Part shown: in pieces, positions 34,018 to 45,837 of the stretch
How positions within the stretch are numbered: the stretch's first letter is position 1
Layout: the number at the start of each line of letters is the position of its first letter
Source of the DNA: Metaphire vulgaris
Lineage: Eukaryota > Annelida > Clitellata > Crassiclitellata > Megascolecidae
Assembly: GCA_018105865.1 (NCBI GenBank)
Contig: CM030869.1
Span: 9,418,927-9,482,926 of the forward strand
Direction: 5' to 3'
Length of the DNA stretch: 64,000 nucleotides
Translations under genes and position numbers: made by a program
The notes under the pieces: model-generated
Seen by the model: only the letters and a program-made list of their open reading frames with translations
What the model was told of the DNA's origin: nothing
The model's database searches: none

Positions 34018-37000
34018 CTAGTCATCGTCCTCTTCTTCTTCTTCTAATTCGGTTTCTTCATCTGCAGCTTCATCTGCGTTCTCGTTTTCTTCTTCACCAT
34101 TTTGTTCAACTTCTTCTTCTGGACTTGGGTCGTCCATTTCGGTCACCTCCGGTCCACTGGGGAATTCCTCTTGAGCTGGTGGTGGCAAGGAAGGATTGTG
34201 GTTGGTTGCTAGGTACTTGTGTCCCCACCCAATGTAAACATTGTCGAAATTCCTGTTTAAAAAACCATTAGATTTCAGTAAGTCATTATTGTAAAGTTAT
34301 TGTCATATACAGTTGAACTTCGTTATAACAGGCTCGGTTATAATGTACCCTCGGTTATAACGTACCGCAAAGTACAGTCCCGCGTGATGCACTACTGTAA
34401 CAAAGTTCTACTGTAGTAGCTATCTGAGTTACAGTTTTGCTAGAGGTGCACCGATTATCGGCCGATAATCATTTTCGCCCATTTTATAATTAATTAGCAT
34501 TGTACCTATGTCTGTTCGAAGTTTCTTTATTAAAATGAAATGTTGCTATATAAAGTTGCAGTATATATTTCTGCCTTCAGGTTAAAATGCTGTTTTCTAG
34601 ATGGTAGATTTTAATGCAGTAATTCTGTAATAATCTCCAGCTTCTGATAGTACAGTTGATAAGCCGTATGATTGTTCATTTTGTGGATAAAAGCATGAAA
34701 TTTTGAACATTGATACTTCTTATAATTTAGTAACATTCTGTCCAGAGGCATTCGAGTAAACTTAAGGGTAGGAGTACACCTAGGGGTATGACTAGAGGTA
34801 GGGGTACCCCTAGGGGTAGTGGTACCCATAGGACTAGGGGTAGGGGTACCCCATGTGATAAGGTAGGGAAATCAAAAGTGCTAGCCATTCACACGTCTGC
34901 CAATACCATTCTCTCTAGTTTTATATCAAAAGTGCTTGGCAATCAGAAGTTTGCCTGTGGTATTCTCTAATGCGTAAATTGGACATTTTACAGAACATTT
35001 TTAAACTACAGAAAATGGTATTGTCAGACGTTTAAATGACTAGCACTTTTGACAGAGAAGTGAAGAGCACCTGCTAATCAAGATTTTTCAAAAATTAGAG
35101 GACTATCTCTTGTAGATCAAAAGTTCTTGGCATTCAGAATTTTGCCTGTTGTATTCCCTAATGCGTAACTAGGAACATTTGTAAGAACATTTCTAATCTA
35201 CAGAGAATGGTATTGGCAGACCTGTGAATAGCTAGCACTTTTGACGGAGAAGTGAAGAGCACCTGCTAATCAAGATTTTTCAAAAATTAGGGCACTATCT
35301 CTTGTATATCAAATGTGCTTGGCATTCAGAATTTTGCCTGTTGTATTCCCTAATGCGTAAATAGGAACATTTGTAAGAACATTTCTAATCTACAGAGAAT
35401 GGTATTGGCAGACCTGTGAATAGCTAGCACTTTTGACGGAGAAGTGAAGAGCACCTGCTAATCAAGATTTTTCAAAAATTAGAGTACTATCTCTTGTAGA
35501 TCAAAAGTTCTTGCCATTCAGAATTTTGCCTGTGGTATTCTCTAATGCGTAAATTGGACATTTTAAAGAACATTTTTATCTACAGAGAATGGTATTGTCA
35601 GACGTTTGAATGACTAGTACTTTTGACAGAGAAGTGAAGAGCACCTGCTAATCAAGTTTTTTCAAAAATTAGGGCACTATCTCTTGTATATCAAATGTGC
35701 TTGGCATTCAGAATTTTGCCTGTTGTATTCCCTAATGCGTAAATAGGAACTTTTGTAAGAACATTTCTAATCTACAGAGAATGGTATTGGCAGACCTGTG
35801 AATAGCTAGCACTTTTGACGGAGAAGTGAAGAGCACCTGCTAATCAAGATTTTTCAAAAATTAGAGGACTATCTCTTGTAGATCAAAAGTTCTTGGCATT
35901 CAGAATTTTGCCTGTGGTATTCTCTAATGCGTAAATTGGACATTTTAAAGAACATTTTTATCTACAGAGAATGGTATTAGCAGACGTTTGAATGACTAGT
36001 ACTTTTGACAGAGAAGTGAAGAGCACCTGCTAATCAAGTTTTTTAAAAAATTAGGGCACTATCTCTTGTATATCAAATGTGCTTGGCATTCAGAATTTTG
36101 CCTGAGATATTCTCTAATGCGTAAATTGAACATTTTAAAGGACATTTTTATCTAAAGAGAATGGTATTGGCAACATTGCTTATGGGTATGAACAATTGTG
36201 CCAGTTTTCATCACAATCTGAGATGGTGGCGTCGATTTTATTCAAAAGCGTTTTGATTTCATGCGGAATTACCCTTTTTCGTATTTTAGTTTCGGAGGAA
36301 AAGAGACATGAAATGATAATATTCATATCTGCACACTCTATAAGCACAATATTATTATTACTTAGTATTGTTTATTTGGCACTGTATCGATTGTCATTTG
36401 TCTACGTACTGCAGATCAAGCGGAATTTGTTTACAAATTATCAAGAAAATTTATGGTGCCAAATTGCATGGTAAGAGATAACAAAAACTTGTGCATCCTT
36501 TGGGGAAATTGTTCTGGGGCATGTTCCCTATAACTGTGCCAAGTGGCATGCTTTTATTCAGAAGTGAACGATTCTTGGCTTTTATGGACTTTAGCCACTG
36601 AACTATGACCAAAAGTCTTGTTTACCGGGTTATTTCTAGGATTGTGAATTTGGGGGTGTCGGAATTTGGAGATCTCTGCCGAAAAAGTCTGACAAGCAAA
36701 AAAAACAACTTATCAATTATCAAGTCTCCAAAAAAAGAGCCTGTCAAGAAAGGTCATCCCTGCCTCAGATTAGGGGGTGTTGGGGGGGTGTTGGATCTCA
36801 AATTCCGGGGGTGTTGGGGTGTCAAAATATTCCTAGATTGGGGTGTCGGTCTCAGATTGGGGGGTGTTAGGGTGGTGTAAAAATATCCCTGCTTGTTTAT
36901 TGCTTGGCTTGGGGCTGAACGTGCTTTAATGTTAAAACGCGATGCATAAGAGAAATTTTGTCTGTAATTTTATTTCAATGATTTCAGATGCGTTGGCTTT

Positions 37001-38015
37001 TGTCGAAGTTTTATCCGAATGCTATCTTAATCCAAATGCAAATATTGCATCACCGCTAATCAGTTTTATCAGCTTCCTTACCTTCCACTGCCGAAGGCAT
37101 AAGCTCCTGGCCAGAGACAAGAACTAACAACTGCGACAGCGTACTGCGGCAACATTTTAGACGAAAGCTTTACTGTCCAAGGCGACGTATTTCCGACTTC
37201 TGCGTCCTCACTCAGTGGAGTAAGCAACGGTGGACCAACTTCTGGCTCGGCCTGTTCTGGCTCCTCTCTCTCCTCCTCGTTCTCTTGTTGTTCTGGATCG
37301 CTGGCAACTCCTGGATTCCACCAAATTGTTCTTCCCTGAAAGCGAAATAATCGACAGCCAAAGTACCAGTAACTTCTGTGGATATGTTAGAAAGTATTGT
37401 AAAATTGAGCATTCATTTAATTAAGGAAGTGAGATCATGCAATATTTTTTTAATAAAATCAGTACGGGAAAGGAAAAATTTTAGAAGGGGACACATAATA
37501 GGATAGATACATACGATGACCTTATTTTTGCCTGTCAAGATTTTTCGAAAGTTGGTTACGGTCAAAAGTCGAAACCAAAATTCCCCCCTTCGGGAAATCC
37601 TGGCCACGCCACTGCCACCAACCCAGACATACCTGTGGAAGGATATGTTGCACGTGGTGGACCCAGTTTGAAAGCGTGGAATCAACCAGGTCTTTCACTG
37701 CAATCGGTTCAAATTCTGTATTGACCGCGATATTTTCCCGCAGTGCGCCCTCTTCCTCGTCTTCCTGTTCTTCGTCGAACAGATAGTAGCCTAGCGGAGA
37801 TATCTGAGTTCCGGCGCTGATTCTCGCAATCTGTGCCCGCAGATAATTTGCCTCGGTACCTTGGAATGGAGGGTAACTGTTTACCTGCACAAAAATAAAA
37901 TCTCATCAACTTCTATATCACCATTTAATAATGCAAGGAAACATCAGCCAGTAGCACACCATATCACAATCACAATAGATGTAGGTGAACTCCAGAATGT
38001 CAGGCTAGACAACAG

Positions 38016-38049
<34 letters not shown>

Positions 38050-38548
38050 GCTAGACAATTTATATAGCGTAATAATCATGGCAAAATGGCCAAAGACAAG
38101 AGCACTTTACAATACTATGTATAATAATAATAATTATGCACTTCTATGGCACCAGTTCTAATACCCAAGGTATCAATCGATGGTACTTCAAAATCAATCC
38201 GCAAAAGATCCAGGTCATTCCAGAGATCAGTCAGAGGGAGAGAGTGAGACGGACTGTATACCAGATGATGGTCTATGGTAGACAAAATAAGACAACCAAT
38301 GTCATATATTTATTATTTATTAAATTGATAAAATCAGTTAAGATGGGGTTTTAATCTTGTAAAATTGTATAGTGAATCTGCAGTGTGCGTATGTCGAGGC
38401 AATGAGTTCCAGATTTTCGGGGCAGCTAATGAGAAAACATGAGTGCCAAGACTGTCCAAAGTATGACTGAGTGAAAGAACTGATGCCAAGATGTGCCAAC
38501 TGTTAAACTGTTATGAAAATGCTTTTGTGAATTCAGAAATTCTAAAAA

Positions 38549-38637
<89 letters not shown>

Positions 38638-41600
38638 ATATTAAAGTCACAAAATCATAATTTACTACAGCACTATCAAACTTCTGCAGCAATAATAATA
38701 ATAATAATAATAGTGTGATAATTATATTGATAATCAAGTATTTGACTAATATAACTTTCTCTGAAATAAATGGCAAACACATATTTAAAAAGAATTATTA
38801 ATCAAGACATGCATGTTATGTGTGTTATATTGGAATGTTAATCAAGGTTACTTGAGCATCAAGCCTTCCTGTGAAAAACTTTCTGATCTGCCTAGCAACA
38901 GTGATCTGTGTGGGTGTAACTGAAGGTAGTTTGGTCCAAGGTCTTCCTGGTTCACTGCAGACAAAATAGGTTTTCTTATTTACTCCTGTGCGGTTCTCTT
39001 CCTTTGGTATTACTGGAGGAGGCTTGTAGTCTAGCGTTGGCATGTCATTGACTGGAACTTTTACTATAATCAAGAAAACAGTCAAAAAGAAATTTTAAAA
39101 TTCAAGATATGTTTGTTCCTTAGCAATGGCTGGAGACATTCTAGAATATAATTGGTAGGTTTAAAATTTATTGTAGAGCTCGAATTGTCCATGCACTACT
39201 TTCTTTCAGCATTATTTTGTTATTTATGGGGAAAATTGAGTATGCAATATTGCTTGAAACATCTTAAAAGTTAAAAATCATTGTTTCCTATTGCATCTAG
39301 TTTTAAGTAAGCAAGTAAAATCTCGTAAATTTATATAGTGCTTTGGTTTGTATCCATATGGTTAACTAACAAAAGGGTCCATCCATATAATACATATGCA
39401 CTGAGGGGGAATGGAGGGGTTAAGATTTAGATTGTGCAAGTGTATGGTGTGCAAAAGGGGGTTGAAAATGCGCCTTTTTTGTGTACGTACTATATGGATG
39501 AGCCCCAAAGAGAAATTGATTTAAATCTCAAATTGCCTTCATCTTCTTCATCGCCTTCATATTCTTCCTCTCGTTCCCTGACCATGTCATCACTGGAGTA
39601 TTCTGTCTGCAAAAAAATTACATTATACATTACAGTTTTTTTATCCAAGTCAAGTCATCTTATCCCAGCTATGTCCAGAAATTAATTGCTAGAACCAATG
39701 TCTTGTCGTCTTTCTTTAGAAGCAATGTCAGTTCCTGTGGTTCTCCAGTGGTTCTCTCTGATCATTTTAGTTCTGCCAGGTTCTCAAAAGTCTATTCATT
39801 TTCACCTATTGTCTTCATGTTCTGACACTTTTTTACATTGTAATCTACACTGTAATTGTCTTGGCATTGTGCGACCAGTTTCCATAAGATCCCAAATGTT
39901 AATCAGCATTGAGCATGGCTTGGAACTTGGATGGGTGTCAGTTCGGAGAATGAGTCGTTGTGTCAACTCAGCTTAATGACAGTGGCGGCTCCAGGATTTG
40001 GGAAATGGGGGGTGGGGGCATTGGGATGGCAACTTCTAATCATGGGGAACCAACCATTTGTTGATAGGTATGTAGTAGTGAGTATAGGGTTCCAACAAAG
40101 GGACAACTAGGGGGGCCAGGCATTCATGTGGATACACCACTGCTCAGTGGCATTGTATAGATGCAAAATAAAAGGTGGGTCTAGAGAAAGGACTGGCAAG
40201 CTGGTCCATATCTAAGAGAGTCTTCAGCTGTACTGCTGCTTGCCATAAAAACCAGAGCTCAGCTTTAATCCCGACACTTGTATTCATACCTGGCCTTTAC
40301 CTTACACTTACATCTTATTACACTGTAAATCCTCTGTTCAAAAATATGAAATATTGATAAAAGAATGCATAATATCAGTGACTCAAATACAGTAGACCTT
40401 TTTTTTATAAAAGTACTTAGTGAGTGTACAATTTAGTATTGTACTTTAAATCAGAGAAACGCCATCCGATACAGAGGCACATCACACGGGACCGTACATT
40501 ACGGTGCATCATAACCAAGGATTCATTATAACCAAGTCCGTTGTAACAAGGTCCTACTGTATTTGCGTTTGACTACCTCCTTGTCCTCTTCCTCGTCTCC
40601 TTCTCCCTCGCGAAATTCTACCTCGGCCACGATGTAGTTCTGCTCGATGCCAAAGATTTTTCCCCAGAACCTGACGCTGGAAACCGGTTGAGTGTCTGTC
40701 AGGTGGCTGAGAGCCAGCGAGATCCTTACGATCTCCTCTCGGTTGAGTCCGATCCCCGCCTGCTCAAAATAGTAAGAGCTTTCGAGAAGATTTGGGAGCG
40801 GTGAATCGGTCTCCTCTTCGGCAGGATCCACGTCTGCGTCCATTCCATCGCCTTTCTGATGTCAAACAAAAGTAGGCGATGGAGATTTAACACTTGAGAT
40901 GATGATGATGACGATGACAATGGTGATGATGTAATGTAATGTAATGTAATTAGCTATTTATATTGCGCCTAATCAATTAATGTTAGCAAGCGCATTACAA
41001 TTAATGTCAATTATGTCTATTATTATATGCACAATTAAACAAATGTGTCTTCAAATGTTTACGGAAAGCGACGGGCGACTTTATGCTCCGTGGCGCTGGT
41101 GGAAGAGCGTTCAGGCATGGGGTCCAGCGTGCGAGAAGGCTCGTTGTCCCATGACTGTCCGAAGACGAGGTTTCTGGTATTGACTGGTAGAGGCTGATCG
41201 TAGGCCTGGTCTACCAATGGCGGTTGATGTTGGCTGGAGCAGATCGGCCAGATAGGTCGGACAAAGGCCATTCTGTGCACAGAACATCAGCGTGCATAGT
41301 TTGTGTTGTATCCGTGACTGGACTGGAAGCCAATGAAGTTCGCGAAGCGCCGGAGTGACGTGGTCTCGAGGTTTCAGGTCCAGCACCAGGCGTGCAGCAG
41401 CATTTTGTACGCGTTGCAGGTTGGCCAGTGTAGACTTTGGAAGGCCGGCAAGAACGGAATTACAATAGTCTAGTCTGGACAGCACAAACGCAGAAACCAG
41501 TTGCGCAGCGACTTCTTTGCCAGCGATTCGACAAATCTGGCGGATACGTCGTATGTGATAGAAGCAGCTCTTGGCTAACTGTCCAACATGTTGCTTCATG

Positions 41601-43388
41601 GTCAATTCGTTGTCGAACAGTACTCCAAGATCTCTGACGACGGAAGAAGGGCGGACGATGGTGCCCTGAAGTGCCAAACTACAATCAGTGTTAGACAGCT
41701 TAAGCATGTTAGCATGTGAGCCAAACCATGCAAGCTCCGTCTTGGAAGCATTAAGTTGCAATCGTCGCGATGATGGTGGTGGTGACGATGATAAAATCAA
41801 GATAAAACCATTTGTTGCGCTGCATGCTTTAAAGCATCCAAATTTGGTTGGGGAGGGGTCAAATTAATTTTGTGGAACAAGATCAAAACCCAACTTTTTG
41901 ACTTGGCTTATCCGGCATAGACTGTCACCCGTTTGTCCAGCCGGATACCCTGAATTTTGACCTGGATCTTGAATGAATTTGATGTGGTGTGCCATCGGCT
42001 GATGCTTCTATGCATTATGAAGTGGCGCTATAGAAGTTTAAGATTACATTGGACATTTAATTACATGGTGATTAGAAGAATGTGACTTCAGCTGGAGGAT
42101 TGACCAAAGTTGAAACAAATTAATCAATCAGATCAATACAAAATTTTCAGACTGTCCATGCTTTACAAATGACTGTATAAGTGTATAAGGCAATAAGTTT
42201 GATTATATACTTCCATCAGTGAGTTTGGTTTAATAATACACTTACAGAAGAAATTTGCATTTTGCTCATTGCCATGAATCAATATAAGCACAACATAAGG
42301 AATATCTATCTAGTCATTAGGCAAAATATTGTATGGCTAGCAGTGCTAGTGCCAACAGTTCCCAACCTTAAACAGCTTTTCCTGTATCTCTGCCAGTTTG
42401 ATCTCTGCGGATTTCTCCGTTTTTGTTCTGATTGTGTCATCTTCTGGTTTGAATTTTCCTCGTTTCATGTTCCAACTGTAATCTTCAAACAGGTCAACAG
42501 CATTGCTTGGCTTTTCGTCCAAAATCTTGGTCAAAACTCTTGTAAGGTGATCATAACTGCAGCAGATTGAACAGCACAGCAAAAGGGATTACACAAAAAA
42601 TCCAATTCATAATCTAGAACACTTAGCCTATGCTAAGTGTGTGAGATATAAGCGACATACAGTATAAGGCCTAGAAATGTGAAGAAATCAGGACCGCTGC
42701 CCCACTGGTTTTTGAAGACTCTACATTGGGTCCAATTCTGCTTTGAATGTGTCTAATGCTAATTAATATATGATCCATAAAATTATCTATTTACAGAAAT
42801 TCATCATTATTTTAACTTCAGAAAGTTTGCATTGAACTAGTCATGGTTATCTAATCTGCAGAGGCTGTAAAGTCTAGATAAGATCAGTGTTTTATCCAGA
42901 CCCTAGGCCTTGCGGGGGGGGGGTTGACTTGGCTGGATGGGAAGATACACAGTTCAATGCAAAAATTTGTGTCGGTGCTGGGATTTTTTGGGTGAGAGGT
43001 TGTGAAGGAGGGGTATTTCGCCCTATCAGCAGTGGCGGCTCCACCGGGGGGTAGGGGCCCCGTGCCCCTATTGAGTGCCTGCCCCCCAGTGCCCCCCCTG
43101 TTGGGACCCTATACTTAATGCTACATACATTAAACAACAAATGGTTGACCCCCGTGATTAGAAGTTGCCACCCCAACGCCCCCCACTTTCCAAATCCTAC
43201 AGCCGCCACTGCCTATCAGGCCTGTACAAAACACTGCATGGATAAGTTTCTCACAGGTTAAGACCAGTTTGGGTGCTGGCTTTGAGAAGAAATGTTTTCG
43301 CTTTGACGCATTCATTCGTATCCAGTCTGTCGTCCACTCGATTACACTCTGCCGAAGATGAAGTTCGGTCGTCACGTTCGAATTCCAT
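34018..43388 (-). CDS. RSPH4A: Radial spoke head protein 4/6 homologue, complete (eight coding exons)
   Basis: Component of the radial spoke head of motile 9+2 cilia and flagella. Minus-strand coding exons are 43388-43255, 42556-42367, 40855-40577, 39606-39537, 39063-38852, 37884-37633, 37335-37082 and 34252-34018 (1626 nt, 541 residues, stop TAG at 34018-34020). The ATG has a TAG codon directly upstream; that same spot (tttgcag/TAGATG) could be a splice acceptor. Hallmarks in order are [110 protein letters not shown] and IGWGHKY, then an acidic tail. The 70-bp acidic exon 4 requires a GC donor. It lacks the long N-terminal extension of vertebrate RSPH4A, as in other invertebrate versions. 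RSPH4A and RSPH6A are vertebrate paralogues, so the symbol stands for the pair. Confidence 0.94.
34310..34413. mobile_element. Mariner-type MITE (CAGTWGAACTTCGTTATAAC), 104 bp
   Basis: The ends CAGTTGAACTTCGTTATAAC and GTTCTACTG are flanked by TA. It lies in RSPH intron 7. Confidence 0.7.
34865..36175. repeat. Satellite-like array, about 192-bp unit, 6-7 copies
   Basis: The landmark GAGAAGTGAAGAGCACCTGC recurs near 35055, 35247, 35439, 35629, 35821 and 36011. Two subtypes alternate irregularly, marked GACAGAGAAG and GACGGAGAAG. The unit is the reverse complement of the repeat inside the foldback element at 53590-55897. It lies in RSPH intron 7. Open frames here are short and without protein character. 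Confidence 0.93.
36640..36890. repeat. G-rich GGGGGTGTT repeat patch
   Basis: Variants of GGGGGTGTTGG and 'ggtgtcggtctcagattggg' recur. A similar patch is at 33500-33625. Runs of five or more G could form quadruplexes. Confidence 0.55.
37443..37615. mobile_element. hAT MITE end fragment
   Basis: A sequence ending GGAAATCCTGGCCACGCCACTG resembles the CAGTGGCGTAGCC family right end (48455-48487). The left terminus is not clear. Confidence 0.5.
38011..38130. repeat. (ATT)n with retroposon end (reverse orientation)
   Basis: (ATT)n at 38020-38048 is followed by AGCTAGACAATTTATATAGC and 'tggcaaaatggccaaagaca', the reverse of the 14190-14332 unit. Confidence 0.65.
38551..38636. repeat. (GAT)n microsatellite
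   Basis: About 28 GAT triplets in RSPH intron 5. Confidence 0.96.
39374..39505. mobile_element. Palindromic MITE (GGGTCCATCCATATA), copy 3
   Basis: It runs from AGGGTCCATCCATATAATAC to GTACTATATGGATGAGCCCC. Its edge lies about 30 bp from the inferred GC donor of RSPH exon 4. Confidence 0.75.
39980..40142. mobile_element. hAT MITE (CAGTGGCGGCTC family), degraded copy
   Basis: It starts CAGTGGCGGCTCCAGGATTT like 18027; the right end is decayed (ATACACCACTG) and I see no clear duplication. Confidence 0.65.
40390..40559. mobile_element. Mariner-type MITE (CAGTAGAACTTCG family), 170 bp
   Basis: The ends CAGTAGACCTT and AAGGTCCTACTG are flanked by TA. It ends 18 bp from RSPH exon 3. Confidence 0.7.
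40931..41790 (-). pseudogene. CR1/L2-like LINE, 3' fragment
   Basis: The minus strand carries about 220 residues of the reverse-transcriptase C-terminus: [45 protein letters not shown] and [16 protein letters not shown]. One base is missing near 41112, after SHAGPHA; the next frame goes on with [20 protein letters not shown]. The element ends in a short 3' UTR and a (TTACA)n tail at about 40931-40955. The 5' part is absent. It lies in RSPH intron 2. Confidence 0.85.
43030..43211. mobile_element. hAT MITE (CAGTGGCGGCTC family), copy 2
   Basis: The ends CAGTGGCGGCTC and AGCCGCCACTG are flanked by a perfect 8-bp duplication CCTATCAG. It ends 44 bp from RSPH exon 1. Confidence 0.92.
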
Positions 43389-43537
43389 CTACTGCAAACA
43401 AATCGAAATCCAGTCCTAGATCGGCGTCTGGGATTAACAGCTTCGCGATTTAACTCTTTGACCGAGATGGAAGCGACACGCGAGGCCTGTTGCCAAATTC
43501 CAGGAAAATGGCATCCCCAGGCGTAGCATCATCAGTC

Positions 43538-43550
43538 GTTGCTAGGCAAC
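43538..43550. promoter_or_regulatory. RFX X-box upstream of the radial-spoke gene
   Basis: The palindrome GTTGCTAGGCAAC matches the X-box bound by RFX factors, which drive ciliary genes in animals. It lies 150 bp upstream of the RSPH start codon and within the head-to-head interval shared with SIDT. The surrounding 43440-43640 is richer in CpG than its flanks. Function is inferred from motif and position. Confidence 0.7.
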
Positions 43551-44280
43551 AGCCTCAGCAGCTGACGCTTCAACATCGATCCAAGGTCCATCCGGACGCT
43601 TAATTTCCATTGACTGTGTGACGTATCTGCTTTTAAATCCACTTTTACTTAGAAGTTTTGGCGCTTGTGCAGATGAGGCCCGGTCGTTTTATTAACTTAT
43701 ATCGTGCTACTCACTAGCACTATCATTAATATGCACCACTTATTAGTTGTATTTTCCTTGGGATTTTAGGAGAATTCAAGTGTCATTCAATTTGCAAAGC
43801 AAATCGTTTATAAAGTAGAAGTTTTATTTTGCATATTCAAGATATTTTGCACCAAAATCCACCCTCAATCTGACATGCAAAAGCGTTTGTAGCCACTCAA
43901 TGTATAATGGCGCTATAAAATTACATTAGTTATTTAATATCTCCACATTTGTTTTGCAGAATGTTTATCAATTTTCGATGGAATGATTTTTCATAATTAT
44001 CTCCATTTTAACGAAAAATAGTTATTTTAAAATCGAAAGTTGAAATTAAAAGAAATTTTGGTGCTGCCGATGTCTCACTGTGGCATATCAGGTTAACGTT
44101 TAGCCATTTACTATAGTTACGAATTAGGACGGTTGTAAATCTTCAATTTATATAGCGTCTAGATACAGTGCACTGATCATTAGCAGTAGCGTAACCCTCA
44201 ACCGTATGTGCAATTGAATAGATCCAGCTGGATGTTGGTTATAAAAATCAGGGCGAAGAAGTGGGTAAGAGCTACTATTT

Positions 44281-45077
44281 TAGGGTTACCATAATTGTCA
44301 GACGGAAAAAGAGGACACTTTCCGGGACCCTGGACAGAGTAGTCGCGGACTCGCGGTATCCATAGAAAGTCGTCAAATCGTAGTAATATTAGGTGCTGTA
44401 CAAATACTAACAAAATTACTAAAATTTACAAGGGGCTGTCCATTAATTATGTCAACAATTTTGGTTAATCTTTGACCCCCTTGTCAACAACTGTCTAATT
44501 TCAGTTACCCCCCCCCCCCCAATAATTATGTCAAAAACTTTTGACCCCCCAGACCAATGACAGGTCCCAATAACACCGTTATTATTTTTTAGAGTGATGA
44601 CCATTTTTACCATTTTTTGTTGATTGAGTGTCAAAATGTGGTGTTGGTGATCTTTTTTGCCATGATTTTTTCCATTGTAATAAGTAGTATTCTATGAAAT
44701 TTCCTTTTTTTATTATTTGTATAAAGTGAAATTGTTAACGTCAACTTCTCTTGACCTTCTGTCAACAACTGTCAAACTTTTTCAACCCCCTAAAATTGTT
44801 GACGTAATTAATGGACAGCCCCTAAGACGGTAGTGAAAGTATGCCTATCTCATTCTGAGTCATTATTATCAATATCATCAAATTGCGCATGGGCTGAGGC
44901 TTGGAGACGGACAAAAACGCCTGTTAATACAGTTAATATATAGTATTCCATGCGCTAAATATCGGGAGGACCAAAACCCGGACAAACCCGGACTTTGTTT
45001 GAAAAGCCGCCCGGACGCCCGGACAGGGGTCCAAAAAGAGGACATGTCCGGGGAAACCCGGACGTATGGTAACCCTA
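44281..45077. mobile_element. hAT element, 797 bp, with nested element
   Basis: The ends TAGGGTTACCATA and TATGGTAACCCTA are flanked by a perfect 8-bp duplication TACTATTT (44273-44280, 45078-45085). Subterminal CCCGGAC and GAGGACA words recur at both ends. Confidence 0.92.
44431..44823. mobile_element. Inverted-repeat MITE (GGGGCTGTCCATTAATTA), nested
   Basis: The ends AGGGGCTGTCCATTAATTA and TAATTAATGGACAGCCCCT enclose 393 bp, inserted within the hAT element. A degraded relative lies at about 2703-3014. Confidence 0.85.
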
Positions 45078-45204
45078 TACTATTTGAAAGTAGTCCGTAA
45101 ACACTGATAGATCGTGTGTTTGTTTTGCCCGCATTATAGACAATGCGGTCTGCCCGAATTTCACCAAAAAGTGGGGCATCCCGTATTAGAGTAAATGTGG
45201 GCAG

Positions 45205-45387
45205 CAGTGGCGGCTCCACAGGGGGCCGTGCCTCCCCACTATTGAGTGCCTGGCTCCCCAGTGACCTCTGTTTGGACCCTGTACTTATTGCTGCATACCT
45301 ATCAACAAATGGTTGGCTCCATACTTAAAAGTTGCCACCCCAACGCCCCCCCTCCCACTTGCCAAATCCCAGAGCCCTCGGCGGCCA
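45205..45387. mobile_element. hAT MITE (CAGTGGCGGCTC family), copy 3
   Basis: It starts CAGTGGCGGCTCCACAGG; the right end is decayed (GAGCCCTCGGCGGCC). The sequence CCGTATTAGAGTAAAT occurs just outside on both sides, a longer flank duplication. Confidence 0.75.
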
Positions 45388-45720
45388 GGCCGTATTAGAG
45401 TAAATTATCTTCAATGTGAGCTGCCCGCATTCTGGCCACTGCTACTAAAGTTTTGGTAGAAACTGGCATGGGGGTGTTTCTTTGGTATCTCAAAGATAGT
45501 TTGTGGTAATCGTTAAGACTGGACGTACCATGGAAAATAGACGTGAGAAGCTGAAATTGCATTAGCAAAAGTCAATTTTCTAATCTTAGCATAATTTTTG
45601 AAGTCTGGAATAGGCCAATGAAACCACCAGGTAGACACTTGAGATTGAAAATAAACTGGAGCATTTATGTTTAGGTCAATGCACGAATTAGACATTAAAT
45701 TTTTCTTGATGGAGTGCAAT

Positions 45721-45800
45721 TTAACCCCTTAACTGGGGACCCCGGACATATCCGTTCATTTTACATTGAGTTACAGTTAAATACCCAGTTAAGGGGTTAA
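45721..45800. mobile_element. 80-bp TTAA-ended MITE, copy 3
   Basis: TTAACCCCTTAACTGGG start and CCCAGTTAAGGGGTTAA end, with the core in reverse orientation. It lies 37 bp upstream of the SIDT start codon. Confidence 0.85.
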
Positions 45801-45837
45801 GTGATTGCCTGTTTTGAATGCATTTCAGGTCTTCAGA

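Larger units (their letters stand above)
43389..45837. other. Intergenic head-to-head region between RSPH and SIDT
   Basis: About 43389-43700 is the probable RSPH promoter, with the X-box. 43700-44270 is AT-rich with nothing recognisable. 44281-45077 is a hAT element with a second element nested in it, 45205-45387 is a hAT MITE, and 45721-45800 is a TTAA-ended MITE ending just before the SIDT first coding exon. A ...catttcag acceptor-like site precedes the SIDT ATG by 9 nt, so its 5' UTR may begin in an upstream exon. Confidence 0.6.

Noticed and set aside
34865..36175. CRISPR-like array
   Set aside because: Units of about 192 bp without spacers, in an intron of an animal gene; it is a satellite-type tandem array.
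43388..43395. Using TAGATG as proof of an unspliced RSPH 5' end
   Set aside because: The same bases follow TTTGCAG, so this may be a splice acceptor in the 5' UTR; the start codon stands either way, but the transcript start is open.
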